Notes under the pieces: generated by a model
What the model was told of the DNA's origin: nothing
Database searches by the model: none
The model's input: only the letters and a program-made list of their open reading frames with translations
Program-made: the position numbers and the translations under genes
Part shown: in pieces, positions 7,071-14,638 of the stretch
Layout: every line of letters begins with the position of its first letter
Position numbering within the stretch: the first letter of the stretch is position 1
Source of the DNA: Candidatus Omnitrophota bacterium
GTDB taxonomy: Bacteria; Omnitrophota; JACPQZ01
Assembly: GCA_016190205.1 (NCBI GenBank)
Contig: JACPQZ010000026.1
Coordinates: 1-19,108 of the forward strand
Length of the DNA stretch: 19,108 bases
Direction of reading: 5' to 3'

Positions 7071-7355
7071 TCATTTCCTTGACCGAACTTCTGCGGTGAT
7101 TTTTTCATAGATGGTTTTGCGAGAACCAATGCCGATGACCACGACTGTAATAGTGGTGCGCTCGATCCGATATACGATTCGAAAACGCCTCGCACGGAAA
7201 GAATGGAAACCGGCGAGTTCATCCCTCAATGACTTGCCGATCCAGGGATCCTTTCGAATCTCGTCCAATGCTGCGCGGATGTAGCGCTTAATTTCCGGCG
7301 GGTAACTTCGTAAGGCAGTTTCAACTTCGGGCGTGACAACGAGGCGCCACTTCAC
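7071..7355 (-). CDS. RelE/ParE-family toxin
   Basis: Small basic protein of 94 residues with the RelE/ParE fold pattern: WRLVVTPEVETAL, LRSYPPEIKRYIRAALDEI, LAGFHSFRARRFRIVYRI, and a last strand VVVIGIGSRKTIYEKI. RelE members cut mRNA on the ribosome, while ParE members poison gyrase; sequence alone does not decide, though a YefM/Phd partner favours RelE/YoeB type. The GTG start overlaps the antitoxin stop as GTGA, so the pair is coupled with the antitoxin first. It converges on the aldolase-dehydrogenase gene with only 28 bases between the stops. Confidence 0.9.
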   Translation of the reverse strand: MKWRLVVTPEVETALRSYPPEIKRYIRAALDEIRKDPWIGKSLRDELAGFHSFRARRFRIVYRIERTTITVVVIGIGSRKTIYEKITAEVRSRK

Positions 7356-7627
7356 GCAAGACCCCAGCGCACCTTCTCCAGCGAGATCCCCTTGCCGCCG
7401 CGACGCAGATAGCGAAGAGAGGCTCGGATTTGAGCCATGAGCTTGGGGTCCTTTTTAATAGCGAGGGTCTCCGCAATGGACTGCCATTCTTCGTAAGAGA
7501 CTAACACCGCGGCAGGTTTACCTTTCGCAGTAATGATCACCTCGTCCCCCAGGCGATTGACCCGGCGCACGGCCTCTAAGGCGTGCGTCCGGAATTCAGT
7601 CACCGGTACCACGTTCGATATTTTCAT
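7352..7627 (-). CDS. Phd/YefM-family antitoxin
   Basis: Ninety-one residues. The N-terminal half matches Phd/YefM DNA-binding antitoxins: VVPVTEFRTHALEAVRRVN, then IITAKGKPAAVLVSYEEWQSI. The C-terminal half (from about 60) is basic and would wrap and neutralise the RelE-like toxin encoded immediately downstream. The ATG is preceded by AGGGGTG. A good sigma-70-type promoter with a palindrome over its -10 box lies directly upstream, which fits the autorepression known for this family. Confidence 0.9.
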   Translation of the reverse strand: MKISNVVPVTEFRTHALEAVRRVNRLGDEVIITAKGKPAAVLVSYEEWQSIAETLAIKKDPKLMAQIRASLRYLRRGGKGISLEKVRWGLA

Positions 7628-7636
7628 GAATCACCC

Positions 7637-7652
7637 CTACATCGTAGTGTAG
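7637..7652. promoter_or_regulatory. Candidate operator of the toxin-antitoxin pair
   Basis: CTACATCGTAGTGTAG contains the inverted repeat CTAC-ATC-GTAG followed by a further GTAG half-site. It covers the -10 box and lies next to the ribosome site, where a Phd/YefM antitoxin would bind to repress. Inferred from position and symmetry. Confidence 0.45.
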
Positions 7653-7674
7653 CATAAAAATGAGCATAAGTCAA
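7646..7674 (-). promoter_or_regulatory. Promoter of the toxin-antitoxin pair
   Basis: Read on the minus strand: TTGACT (7674-7669), a 17-base spacer, then TACACT (7651-7646). It lies about 20 bases before the antitoxin ATG with an AGGGGTG ribosome site between. Spacing and -35 are near consensus; the -10 is weaker. Confidence 0.65.
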
Positions 7675-7717
7675 TTAACCGGCTTGAGGAGAGGATTGCT
7701 CTATTAGGTAACCGAGC

Positions 7718-8743
7718 TCATAGAACACGGGCGCGCTTGACGAGATATTCAACGCTGGGAGACGTGTTCGTGGTCTCGATTTGTATGAAGGGATGAGCGG
7801 CCTTAAACACACGAAAGACTTCATCTGCGAAACCCTGCCCCACCCCCTTCACCCTCTTAAAGTCCAGCACGATTCTCTTGAACTTTTCCAGACCCAAAAG
7901 GAGCCTTTTTGCCTGGGAGCGTGAGATATACTCTCCCTCCCTCGCCGATAACCGCACGACCACCTTCGTCTTATCAAATTCAAAGTCACTGTTCGAGTAT
8001 TCGTCAAACAAGGCCTTTAAGGCTTTGCGGGATTTCTGCTTCAAGGTGAAAATCACGCGGGTGCCCCTGCGGTTCTGAATATCATTGAGCATGGTGTCGT
8101 CGATCACGTTGTCGACAACCAGTTCCAGCCTCGCGCTCTGCAGGGAGAACCGGTCGGCTATCTTCGAGGTAAAAAAGATCCCCTGACCCGAATGTCTTTT
8201 GGGATCTCGCGTCTGTTTACCTTTCAAAAGATGGGAGGCGGACTCGAAGGGGTCCCTTAAGCCGAATTTCCGGCGGACGCTTTCAAACACGCCTATCCCC
8301 GTGTCCACCACGTGGAATTCAAAATGACCCTGCCCGCATTCGAGCCGGACTGTCACGTGCCTGGACCTGGAGTGGTCTATGGCGTTATTGAGCATTTCTG
8401 TAAACGCGTAACCGGCAATTTGATAAGCCGCCGGAGACAGCGACCGCTTAAGCCCCATCCGCAGGTCTGCTTCTTGAAAGACCCGGTCTTCACTCAAGCC
8501 CTTAATACGATAGCGTGATGAAAACGCGCTCGCCCGGCCTGAAGGTCGTTTTGATGAGCTCCGGTAAGGCAGGTACGTCGCATTACGGGTTGAATGGAGC
8601 TTGACGAGCTTGTGGTCAGCGATGAGCTCCCTGAAGTGCTGGACGACCGTTTGTCTGGAGAGACCCGACTTTTTAACGATGTCCGACGTTTGGATCATGC
8701 CCCTCTCCCGGGCAAGTTTTAGAATCAGCTCTTTCGTTTTCAC
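7718..8743 (-). CDS. Fused HTH / GHKL ATPase / STAS-like (DUF4325-type) regulator
   Basis: 341 residues with three parts. Residues ~1-60 are a winged-helix/DeoR-like DNA-binding region (IQTSDIVKKSGLSRQTVVQHFRELI would be the helix-turn-helix). Residues ~100-235 are a GHKL ATPase: N-box E116, N120 and DH 123-124; DTGIG (147-151) as G1; SGQGIFF (185-191) as G2. Residues ~255-335 resemble the STAS-like DUF4325 domain (ISRSQAKRLLLGLEKFKRIVLDF, then GQGFADEVFRVF). There is no phospho-accepting His (H-box), so it is not an ordinary sensor kinase. It combines the anti-sigma kinase and antagonist ideas of SpoIIAB/SpoIIAA with a DNA-binding head on one chain. The start is GTG after a G-rich ribosome site. 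It probably regulates its own promoter; targets and signal are unknown. Confidence 0.8.
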   Translation of the reverse strand: MKTKELILKLARERGMIQTSDIVKKSGLSRQTVVQHFRELIADHKLVKLHSTRNATYLPYRSSSKRPSGRASAFSSRYRIKGLSEDRVFQEADLRMGLKRSLSPAAYQIAGYAFTEMLNNAIDHSRSRHVTVRLECGQGHFEFHVVDTGIGVFESVRRKFGLRDPFESASHLLKGKQTRDPKRHSGQGIFFTSKIADRFSLQSARLELVVDNVIDDTMLNDIQNRRGTRVIFTLKQKSRKALKALFDEYSNSDFEFDKTKVVVRLSAREGEYISRSQAKRLLLGLEKFKRIVLDFKRVKGVGQGFADEVFRVFKAAHPFIQIETTNTSPSVEYLVKRARVL

Positions 8744-8763
8744 CGCGAGCCCCCGCCGGCATA

Positions 8764-8799
8764 AATTGTAAGGTTAATTACTATACATAATTGTAAGGT
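8764..8799. promoter_or_regulatory. Two 11-bp direct repeats flanking the transcription start
   Basis: AATTGTAAGGT occurs at 8764-8774 and again at 8789-8799, 25 bases apart. The second copy covers the -10 box and the first lies just past the expected start site. This layout suits binding of the gene's own HTH domain as an autoregulator. Binding is inferred, not shown. Confidence 0.5.
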
Positions 8800-8818
8800 A
8801 TTTCGGACGTCCTGTCAA
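8790..8818 (-). promoter_or_regulatory. Strong sigma-70-type promoter of the HTH-GHKL-STAS gene
   Basis: On the minus strand TTGACA (8818-8813), a spacer of exactly 17 bases, then TACAAT (8795-8790). Only one base departs from consensus. The spacer contains the palindrome GGACGTCC. The initiation point should be near 8783, giving a leader of about 40 bases before the GTG start. It begins about 12 bases beyond the stop of the upstream hydrolase gene, so the regulator is transcribed independently. Confidence 0.75.
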
Positions 8819-8830
8819 GAAAGGGAAGTA

Positions 8831-9493
8831 TCACTCTACGGGTTGGAGCAGGGGATTGCTGATGAAATCCGAGGGTTTGACGCGCCAGCCGTCGAAGGGG
8901 GAGATGGGGTGGCCCGCTTCCTGGAAGGCGTCTACGATGAGCTCCGAGCAAAAGTAGGCGCCGTCCAGCCTGCAGAGTCTGTCTACCAGGCGGTTGTCGA
9001 AGAGCAGATTGAAACTGATGGGGACGATGGTGGAGAAGACGTAAAAAACGAGCCCGCGCCAGCCGTAACAGCATCCTTCCTGCGCCGCGCAGAATGCGAG
9101 CACCTTGTCTAATACGGTCTCGTCCGTGATGTACCGGTGGCGATAGGCACGCACGACAAAATCTCCCTCCAGATACTCGGCGATATCTTTCTCGATAATT
9201 CCCTCTGGCTGGGCTTCCCAGACCTTGCCGTTTCCCTGACAAATCGCCGCGTGCGTCCAGAAGCGGTGCTTGAGCTTGCGGGTCAGGACATTGGAGAGTT
9301 GAATATACCATCCTCCCCGGACGCCCTTTTTACCTGTTAGGATGATGTCGCCTTTTTTGAGCCTAGAAGCGTCCCGGATGGAATCATCGTATCTATAAAA
9401 GGGGCCCCAAATAAAAAGCCGGATAAGTGCGAACGCCAAGGGGAAAGTGAGGGGCCACCACGCGAGGAAAAAGTGCAAAAGCCTGCTGCCCAT
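8831..9493 (-). CDS. YiiX/YebB-like NlpC/P60-superfamily cysteine hydrolase, membrane-anchored
   Basis: 220 residues. A hydrophobic N-terminal segment (about 5-30) anchors it to the membrane or acts as an uncleaved signal. The rest has the circularly permuted papain-like pattern of YiiX/YebB (DUF830-type) proteins: KGDIILTG, catalytic His in FWTHAAI (H81), and catalytic Cys in YFCSELI (C182). Relatives are thought to act on lipids or peptides at the envelope; the substrate is unknown. A second hydrophobic stretch (about 146-165) may be buried or membrane-associated. ATG is preceded by GGAAGGTGAG. It is divergent from thiL, with a 79-base gap. Confidence 0.8.
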   Translation of the reverse strand: MGSRLLHFFLAWWPLTFPLAFALIRLFIWGPFYRYDDSIRDASRLKKGDIILTGKKGVRGGWYIQLSNVLTRKLKHRFWTHAAICQGNGKVWEAQPEGIIEKDIAEYLEGDFVVRAYRHRYITDETVLDKVLAFCAAQEGCCYGWRGLVFYVFSTIVPISFNLLFDNRLVDRLCRLDGAYFCSELIVDAFQEAGHPISPFDGWRVKPSDFISNPLLQPVE

Positions 9494-9535
9494 CTCACCT
9501 TCCTTTCCTGCTTCAGACTCATTTGGCTGTGAAAT

Positions 9536-9547
9536 GTAGTATACTAC
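9536..9547. promoter_or_regulatory. 12-bp perfect palindrome between divergent genes
   Basis: GTAGTATACTAC is a perfect palindrome in the gap between the hydrolase gene and thiL. It contains TATACT, a fair -10 box, about 27 bases before the thiL start, but no -35 at normal spacing. It could be an operator or part of the thiL promoter; weak evidence. Confidence 0.3.
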
Positions 9548-9572
9548 AAGTCCGCCAGGGTTCGCGGAGAAA

Positions 9573-10529
9573 ATGAGGATTGGATTTCACATGCGGCTTC
9601 ACTCTATGGGCGAGCAGGCTTTTATTGAGCGGTTGAAACGGCACACGTCTCGCCCTAGGGGTGTGATACAAGGGATTGGTGACGACGCGGCCGTCATGGC
9701 CTGGGGCCATGGCCGCTTGCTCCTCTTCACTACCGACATGCTCGTCGAGGGAGTGCATTTCCGGAGGGGGGAGCGGGACGCGGAGGGGATCGGGCATAAG
9801 GCCCTTGCCGTGTGCGTGAGTGATATTGCGGCCATGGGCGGGCGGCCCCGGGAGGCCGTGGTCTCGCTGGGGGCCCCGGCGGATACGCGGGTGAGTTTTC
9901 TGGAGTTATTATATAAAGGAATACTTAAGGCAGCCCACAGGTACGGCGCAAGCATCGTGGGCGGGGACACGGTGCGCTCGCCCCGGCTCGTCATCTCGAT
10001 TGCCCTTTTGGGAGAGGTTTCCAAAAAAGATTTGATATTAAGGAAAGGGGCGCGGCCGGGTGACGAGCTCTGGGTGACGGGGGGCTTGGGGGGTAATCCG
10101 AAGGGCAGGATTCTTAAAATCACGCCCCGTCTTGCAGAAGCGCGAAGGCTTGTAAAAAAATTTCGTCCGCGCGCCATGATGGACCTCTCCGACGGCTTAT
10201 GGACGGATGTGGGTAACCTCTCCAGGGCGTCGCGGGTGGGGGCAAGGATTTATTTGGGGCATCTCCCCGTCCACCCCTTTGCGGTCCGGGAAGCGCGGCG
10301 GCTTAAGGCGGATCCCAAGATGCTCGCCTTAACAGGTGGTGAGGAATTCGAGCTTTTATTTGCGGTTTCGCCCTCCGCCGGCGCGCGCCTTGCGAGAGCC
10401 GGGCGGCGCGCGCTGGGAGTTAAAATCAGCAAGGTGGGGGAGATTGTTCCCAGGAGTTTCGGGATTAAAGTTTATGCAAAAGGGTGCGTTGTTAAAGTCA
10501 AGGAAAGCGCGGTCTGGAAGCACTTCTAA
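9573..10529 (+). CDS. thiL: Thiamine-monophosphate kinase
   Basis: Phosphorylates thiamine monophosphate to the active diphosphate with ATP. It belongs to the PurM/ThiL superfamily: GIGDDAAV (34-41), TTDMLVEGVHF (53-63) and SDIAAMGG (83-90) are the metal/ATP-binding N-terminal set. GGDTVRS (130-136), MMDLSDGL and GGEEFELLF follow in order. At 318 residues it is slightly short, with a contracted stretch between TGGLGG and the TPRL segment. ATG 9573 follows GGAG at short spacing. In-frame ATGs at 9591 and 9606 are alternatives, the latter (MGEQAFIERL) closest to typical family starts. It overlaps the tsaE reading frame. The thiamine diphosphate it makes is the cofactor of acetolactate synthase encoded further along. 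Confidence 0.95.
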   Translation: MRIGFHMRLHSMGEQAFIERLKRHTSRPRGVIQGIGDDAAVMAWGHGRLLLFTTDMLVEGVHFRRGERDAEGIGHKALAVCVSDIAAMGGRPREAVVSLGAPADTRVSFLELLYKGILKAAHRYGASIVGGDTVRSPRLVISIALLGEVSKKDLILRKGARPGDELWVTGGLGGNPKGRILKITPRLAEARRLVKKFRPRAMMDLSDGLWTDVGNLSRASRVGARIYLGHLPVHPFAVREARRLKADPKMLALTGGEEFELLFAVSPSAGARLARAGRRALGVKISKVGEIVPRSFGIKVYAKGCVVKVKESAVWKHF

Positions 10530-10938
10530 AACCTGGGTGAGCCGCTCGGCGCGCGAGACGGAGGCCCTCGCGGCGCGCTGGGTCCGGACGCTTAAGGCTG
10601 GCTCCGTAGTTGCCCTCGTCGGCGAGCTCGGCAGCGGCAAGACCACCTTCGTCCGGGGCATGGCCAGGGGACTGGGCTCCCGTCATCGCGTCCAAAGCCC
10701 CACATTTGTCTTACTCCATACCTATCCCGGAAAAAAACCCCTTCACCACCTCGACTTTTATCGCCTGGAGTCTTTGGCCGAGTTGGAGGAGCTTGGAATA
10801 GAGGAGCTTTTCGCGGGGAGCGGTATCGCAGTTGTCGAGTGGGCCGATAAATTTCCAAAAAATTTTCCAAGGCATACCACGTGGGTGAGTTTAAAATACA
10901 GCGGCCCGGAGCGGCGCGCGATACACATCACCGGTTGA
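10474..10938 (+). CDS. tsaE: tRNA t6A biosynthesis ATPase TsaE
   Basis: ATPase that works with TsaB and TsaD to regenerate the complex making N6-threonylcarbamoyl-adenosine at tRNA position 37. P-loop GELGSGKTT (50-58), SPTF (75-78), HLDFYRL (92-98) and VEWADKF (121-127) are all typical. ATG 10474 gives 154 residues, the usual size, and a 56-base overlap with thiL. Family alignment would begin near VSRSARETEAL, so GTG 10537, just after the thiL stop, is a possible true start. Neither has a strong ribosome site; overlapping translation from thiL is likely. tsaB follows 30 bases downstream, but tsaD is not in the window. Confidence 0.93.
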   Translation: MQKGALLKSRKARSGSTSKTWVSRSARETEALAARWVRTLKAGSVVALVGELGSGKTTFVRGMARGLGSRHRVQSPTFVLLHTYPGKKPLHHLDFYRLESLAELEELGIEELFAGSGIAVVEWADKFPKNFPRHTTWVSLKYSGPERRAIHITG

Positions 10939-10968
10939 TGGTTTAAACGGCTATGGTAAGATAACGCT

Positions 10969-11673
10969 ATGCCTCTCATTTTCAGCGTGGACACATCTTC
11001 CAGCTATGTCGTGCTGGCACTGGGGGACGAGGAACGCCTTTTAAAGGGGGAGTTTGTTTGGGCGGACCGCTCGCACCAGACGCGACTTCACCCTTTGTCG
11101 CGGGATTTTTTAAAGCAGGCAGGCGTTGACCTAAAGTCAATCGCTGCCTTTGGGGTGGTGTCGGGTCCTGGGTCTTTTACGGGGCTCCGTATCGGGGTGA
11201 CCGCAGTCAAAGGCTTTGCCTGGGCACTTAAAAAACCGGTCGTAACCCTCTCGGCCCTCGACTGCCTGGCGGAAAACCTGGCCGGCGTGCCGGGATGGGT
11301 TTCGCCGGTTATAGACGCGAAAAGGGACATGGTTTATGCGGCGCGCTATCGCGCGGGTAAAGACGGAAGGCCTGTGCGCGTGGGGCGCGAGCAGGTGGTT
11401 ATTCCGAAAGAGTGGGCCGGCGTCCTTGAAGAAGGGACCACGCTCTTGGGAGACGGGGTCGCGCGCTACCGCGACGTTTTCTTAAACGGTTCCGGGAAAA
11501 AATTTAAGGCGGCGCCGGAGTCCTCGTGGGTCATCCAGCCCGCCTCTCTGTGGCGCCTCGCGCTTAAGAGTTTTAAGCGAAAGGATTTCGTCCCCCTTGA
11601 GCGGCTTGAGCCCAGGTATCTCCGCACCCCCGAAGCGATTGAGAACTGGCGGAAAAGGCGGCTAGCCAAATGA
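10969..11673 (+). CDS. tsaB: tRNA t6A biosynthesis scaffold TsaB (YeaZ)
   Basis: ASKHA-fold partner of TsaD in threonylcarbamoyl transfer to tRNAs reading ANN codons. The N-terminus has SVDTSSSYVVLAL, and the family signature GPGSFTGLRIG is at 66-76. The protein is 234 residues, normal for TsaB and too short for TsaD, and lacks the TsaD metal-binding His pair. It follows tsaE closely and its stop overlaps alr as ATGA, so tsaE-tsaB-alr should be one transcript. Confidence 0.95.
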   Translation: MPLIFSVDTSSSYVVLALGDEERLLKGEFVWADRSHQTRLHPLSRDFLKQAGVDLKSIAAFGVVSGPGSFTGLRIGVTAVKGFAWALKKPVVTLSALDCLAENLAGVPGWVSPVIDAKRDMVYAARYRAGKDGRPVRVGREQVVIPKEWAGVLEEGTTLLGDGVARYRDVFLNGSGKKFKAAPESSWVIQPASLWRLALKSFKRKDFVPLERLEPRYLRTPEAIENWRKRRLAK

Positions 11674-12848
11674 TTTCCCAAAACGGCGCCGTGCGGCGCG
11701 TGTGGACCGAAATAGATCTTAAGGCCATCCGCAGAAACTTAAGCACGATCCGCTCGCTCGTGGGTCCCGAGGCGGCGCTTCTTATCGTAGTCAAGTCGGA
11801 CGCCTACGGCCATGGAATGGTGGAGGTGAGCCGTACCCTTGTGCGCGGGCCGGGGCCCGCCCCCGCCGCGAGCTTGCAGAGCGGGCCGGGTGAGATGCTC
11901 TTTGGAATCGGCCGCCCCGAGGAGGCAGCCCGACTTCGGGAGGCGGGGATAGCGAATGACCTCATCTTATTGGCGCCCTTTTTAAGAAACGAAGTCCCGG
12001 ATATCTTTGAGCATAACATCACGCCCAGTGTGGGCGATGCAGCCGGGGCGGAGCTTTTAAACCGTGCGGCAATGGCTCGCGGAAAAAAGCTTGCCGTGCA
12101 CCTAAAGGTAGATACCGGCATGGGCCGGTCCGGGGTCTGGCACGAGGAGGCGCTGGATTTTGCTCTAGAGTTTCCGAACAACTTCCCTCATCTTCACATG
12201 GAGGGCGTCTTAACGCACTTTTCAGAAGCCGATAGCCCCGATGGCGATTTCACGGAGGCCCAGGTCCGGTCCTTTAATGCCCTGACCGCCGGGCTTGCGG
12301 CACATGCCATCAAACCGCGTTTCATCCATGCGGCCAATTCGGCCGCATTGCTTAAGCACCGCGCTACGTACTTCAATATGGTGCGCCCCGGGCTTTGTGT
12401 GTATGGCGTTTTCCCCGGCATCTGGCGCCCGCCTGATCTTAATCTCGCGCCCGTTCTTTCCTGGAAGGCGCGCGTCACCTTAGTCCGCGACGTGCCGGAG
12501 GGGCGTTTTATCAGCTACCGCCGCAGCTTCCAAACCCGCGGGCGGGCCCGCATCGCGACCGTTTCAGCAGGATACGCCGACGGCTACCCCGTGGCACTTT
12601 CCAACTGCGGGCGCGTCCTCGTGCGCGGCAAAAGCGCTCCAGTAGTGGGGCAGGTCACCATGGACCAGCTCCTTGTGGACGTGACCGCTATCCCTGATGT
12701 TTTCCCGGAAGACGAGGTTGTTCTCATCGGAAAGCAGGGGAAGGAGCAAATACTGGTAGAAGAACTTGCCCAAAGAGCCCGCACTATCCCGTACGAGCTA
12801 TTGTGCGGGATCAGCAAGCATATCCCCAGGTTTTACAACGAGTTATAA
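11670..12848 (+). CDS. alr: Alanine racemase
   Basis: PLP enzyme interconverting L- and D-alanine for peptidoglycan. The PLP lysine is K42 in VVKSDAYGHG. The second catalytic base is Y302 in SAGYADGYPVALSN. VDTGMGRSG (148-155), LTHFSEAD and GQVTMDQLLVDVT are standard. The start overlaps the tsaB stop (ATGA). At 392 residues it is a little long: residues ~60-76 (GPGPAPAASLQSGPGEM) replace the few residues normally found between the first helix and the substrate-entry strand. The DNA there is GC-rich and can fold into a hairpin, suggesting an insertion. Confidence 0.95.
   Translation: MISQNGAVRRVWTEIDLKAIRRNLSTIRSLVGPEAALLIVVKSDAYGHGMVEVSRTLVRGPGPAPAASLQSGPGEMLFGIGRPEEAARLREAGIANDLILLAPFLRNEVPDIFEHNITPSVGDAAGAELLNRAAMARGKKLAVHLKVDTGMGRSGVWHEEALDFALEFPNNFPHLHMEGVLTHFSEADSPDGDFTEAQVRSFNALTAGLAAHAIKPRFIHAANSAALLKHRATYFNMVRPGLCVYGVFPGIWRPPDLNLAPVLSWKARVTLVRDVPEGRFISYRRSFQTRGRARIATVSAGYADGYPVALSNCGRVLVRGKSAPVVGQVTMDQLLVDVTAIPDVFPEDEVVLIGKQGKEQILVEELAQRARTIPYELLCGISKHIPRFYNEL
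11854..11888 (+). repeat. GC-rich inverted repeat inside alr
   Basis: GGCCCGC followed about 20 bases later by GCGGGCC forms a perfect 7-bp stem. It coincides with the stretch encoding the apparent extra residues PAPAASLQSG of alanine racemase. No second copy was seen in the window, so calling it a mobile palindromic element is inference. Confidence 0.4.
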
Positions 12849-12855
12849 CCTCCAT

Positions 12856-12883
12856 TTGACCCGCCTGGTATATCTGATATAAT
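12856..12883 (+). promoter_or_regulatory. Promoter of the ilvB-ilvN-ilvC-leuA-aroE operon
   Basis: TTGACC (12856-12861), a 16-base spacer, then a perfect TATAAT (12878-12883) with an extended -10 TGA just before it. Initiation near 12890 gives a leader of about 57 bases. I see no leader peptide rich in Leu/Val/Ile codons and no T-box there, so classical attenuation upstream of ilvB is not supported. Confidence 0.8.
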
Positions 12884-12946
12884 ATACGTTTTATCTGTAG
12901 TATTAGATCTATTTCATATACAACGAGTTACGGAGTTTGCCTTACT

Positions 12947-14620
12947 TTGAAGCTCAAGGGCGCCAAGATCCTCATGGAATGTCTCATCCGCGAGGGGGTC
13001 GAAGTCATCTTCGGCTATCCCGGGGGGGCGAATCTGCCCACTTTCGATGAGATTTATGAGGGAAAGATAAAGTTTATCCTCGTGCGGCACGAGCAAGGGT
13101 CGGCCTTCATGGCCGACGGCTACGCCCGGGCCACCGGAAGGCCGGGTGTGTGCATGGCCACGTCGGGCCCCGGGGCCACCAATTTATTGACGGGTATCGC
13201 CTCCGCGTACAGCGATTCGATCCCCATCGTGGCGATTACGGGCCAGGTCCGCACCTGGCTCATCGGAAACGATGCCTTCCAGGAGTCGGACGTCATAGGG
13301 CTTACGCGTCCCATTACGAAGCACAATTTTCTGGTTAAAGATGTGCGGGACCTTGCGCGCACCGTGCGCGAGGCGTTTCATATTGCCTCAACGGGAAGGC
13401 CCGGTCCGGTCTTGATCGATCTTCCCGTGAATGTCACGCAGGATGAGACGGAATTTGAGTGGCCGGAGAAGGTGTTTATCCGGGGCTATCAACCTACGGT
13501 GGACGGCCACCCGGGCCAGATCAAAAAGGCTGCGGACTTGATCGCCAAATGCAAGCGCCCCGTGATCTACACGGGGGGAGGGGTCAATCTCTCGGGCGCT
13601 TCACAGGAATTGACGGAGTTTGTTCGTAAAACCGGCTTTCCAATTACGATGACCCTCTTGGGGTTAGGAGCCTATCCCGGCACCGATCCTTTATCCCTTG
13701 GGATGCTCGGGATGCACGGCCACGCCTCGACCAATCACGCCGTGCAAAACTGTGATCTCTTGATCGCGATCGGCGCGCGCTTTGACGACCGGGTCACGGG
13801 GAAGATAGAGGCCTTCTGTCCCAAGGCCAAGATCATCCACATTGACATTGACCCCGCCTCCATCAGCAAGAATGTGGTGGTGCACGTTCCCATCGTGGGC
13901 GATGTAAAGCTCGTCTTGAGGGGCTTGAACGATATCGTTCAGGCGCCCGACGTGAGCGAGTGGTGGGCCGAGATCCGCGAGTGGCAGAAGAAATACCCGC
14001 TGTGGTACAAGGAAGACGGGTCCATCAAGCCCCAATACCTGTGCGAGGCGATCTACCGCGCGGCGGGCAAGGACGCCATTGTGGCGGCAGACGTGGGCCA
14101 GCACCAGATGTGGCTCGCCCAATATTACCGTTTTGATTATGCGCGGACGTTTTTGACGAGCGGGGGCTTGGGCGCCATGGGTTATGCCTTCCCCGCCGCG
14201 ATCGGTGCGCAGGCCGCTTATCCCAATCGCCTGGTGATCGCGCTCGTGGGCGACGGCGGGTTTCAGATGACCATGAACGAGCTCTCCACGGTGGTGCAGT
14301 CCAAACTCCCCGTCAAGATCGTCATCATGGACAACAAATGTCTAGGCATGGTCCGCCAGTGGCAGGAACTCTTTTATAAAAAGCGCTATTCCCAGGTGTT
14401 TCTCGATGAGGGCAGCCCAGATTTTGTGAAGCTCGCCGAATCCTACCGTGTCACGGCGAAGCGTGTGTCGAAAAAAGACGATCTGGGGCCCGCGCTCAAG
14501 GAGATGATCGCAACGCCCGGCCCGTATCTTTTGCACGTGGAGGTGACGGTCGAGGAGAACGTCTATCCCATGGTTCAGGCGGGCCGCGCCCTTGACGATA
14601 TGATCGGCTCCCTATCCTGA
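12947..14620 (+). CDS. ilvB: Acetolactate synthase, large (catalytic) subunit
   Basis: Thiamine-diphosphate enzyme making 2-acetolactate from two pyruvates, or acetohydroxybutyrate with 2-oxobutyrate; first common step to valine, leucine and isoleucine. E49 in VRHEQGSA activates the cofactor; the ThDP/Mg motif runs from GDG (435-437) to N463. W472 in MVRQWQELFY matches the residue that favours 2-oxobutyrate in true anabolic enzymes. At 557 residues it is normal. The start is TTG 12947, with GGAG 11 bases upstream; MKLKGAKIL aligns with family N-termini better than the next ATG (12974). The small subunit follows. Confidence 0.97.
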   Translation: MKLKGAKILMECLIREGVEVIFGYPGGANLPTFDEIYEGKIKFILVRHEQGSAFMADGYARATGRPGVCMATSGPGATNLLTGIASAYSDSIPIVAITGQVRTWLIGNDAFQESDVIGLTRPITKHNFLVKDVRDLARTVREAFHIASTGRPGPVLIDLPVNVTQDETEFEWPEKVFIRGYQPTVDGHPGQIKKAADLIAKCKRPVIYTGGGVNLSGASQELTEFVRKTGFPITMTLLGLGAYPGTDPLSLGMLGMHGHASTNHAVQNCDLLIAIGARFDDRVTGKIEAFCPKAKIIHIDIDPASISKNVVVHVPIVGDVKLVLRGLNDIVQAPDVSEWWAEIREWQKKYPLWYKEDGSIKPQYLCEAIYRAAGKDAIVAADVGQHQMWLAQYYRFDYARTFLTSGGLGAMGYAFPAAIGAQAAYPNRLVIALVGDGGFQMTMNELSTVVQSKLPVKIVIMDNKCLGMVRQWQELFYKKRYSQVFLDEGSPDFVKLAESYRVTAKRVSKKDDLGPALKEMIATPGPYLLHVEVTVEENVYPMVQAGRALDDMIGSLS

Positions 14621-14638
14621 TTGGGCGTGGGATTACTG

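Noticed and set aside
7063-7082. TCAAGG/CCTTGA inverted repeat as a terminator between the convergent aldolase and toxin genes
   Set aside because: Six-base AT-containing stem, no T-run, and it overlaps the toxin coding end; too weak to call.
14289-14300. CCCCGTCAAG in ilvB as a third copy of the palindromic element
   Set aside because: Only about 10 bases match and the sequence encodes a conserved stretch of IlvB (KLPVKIVI); no inverted partner follows.
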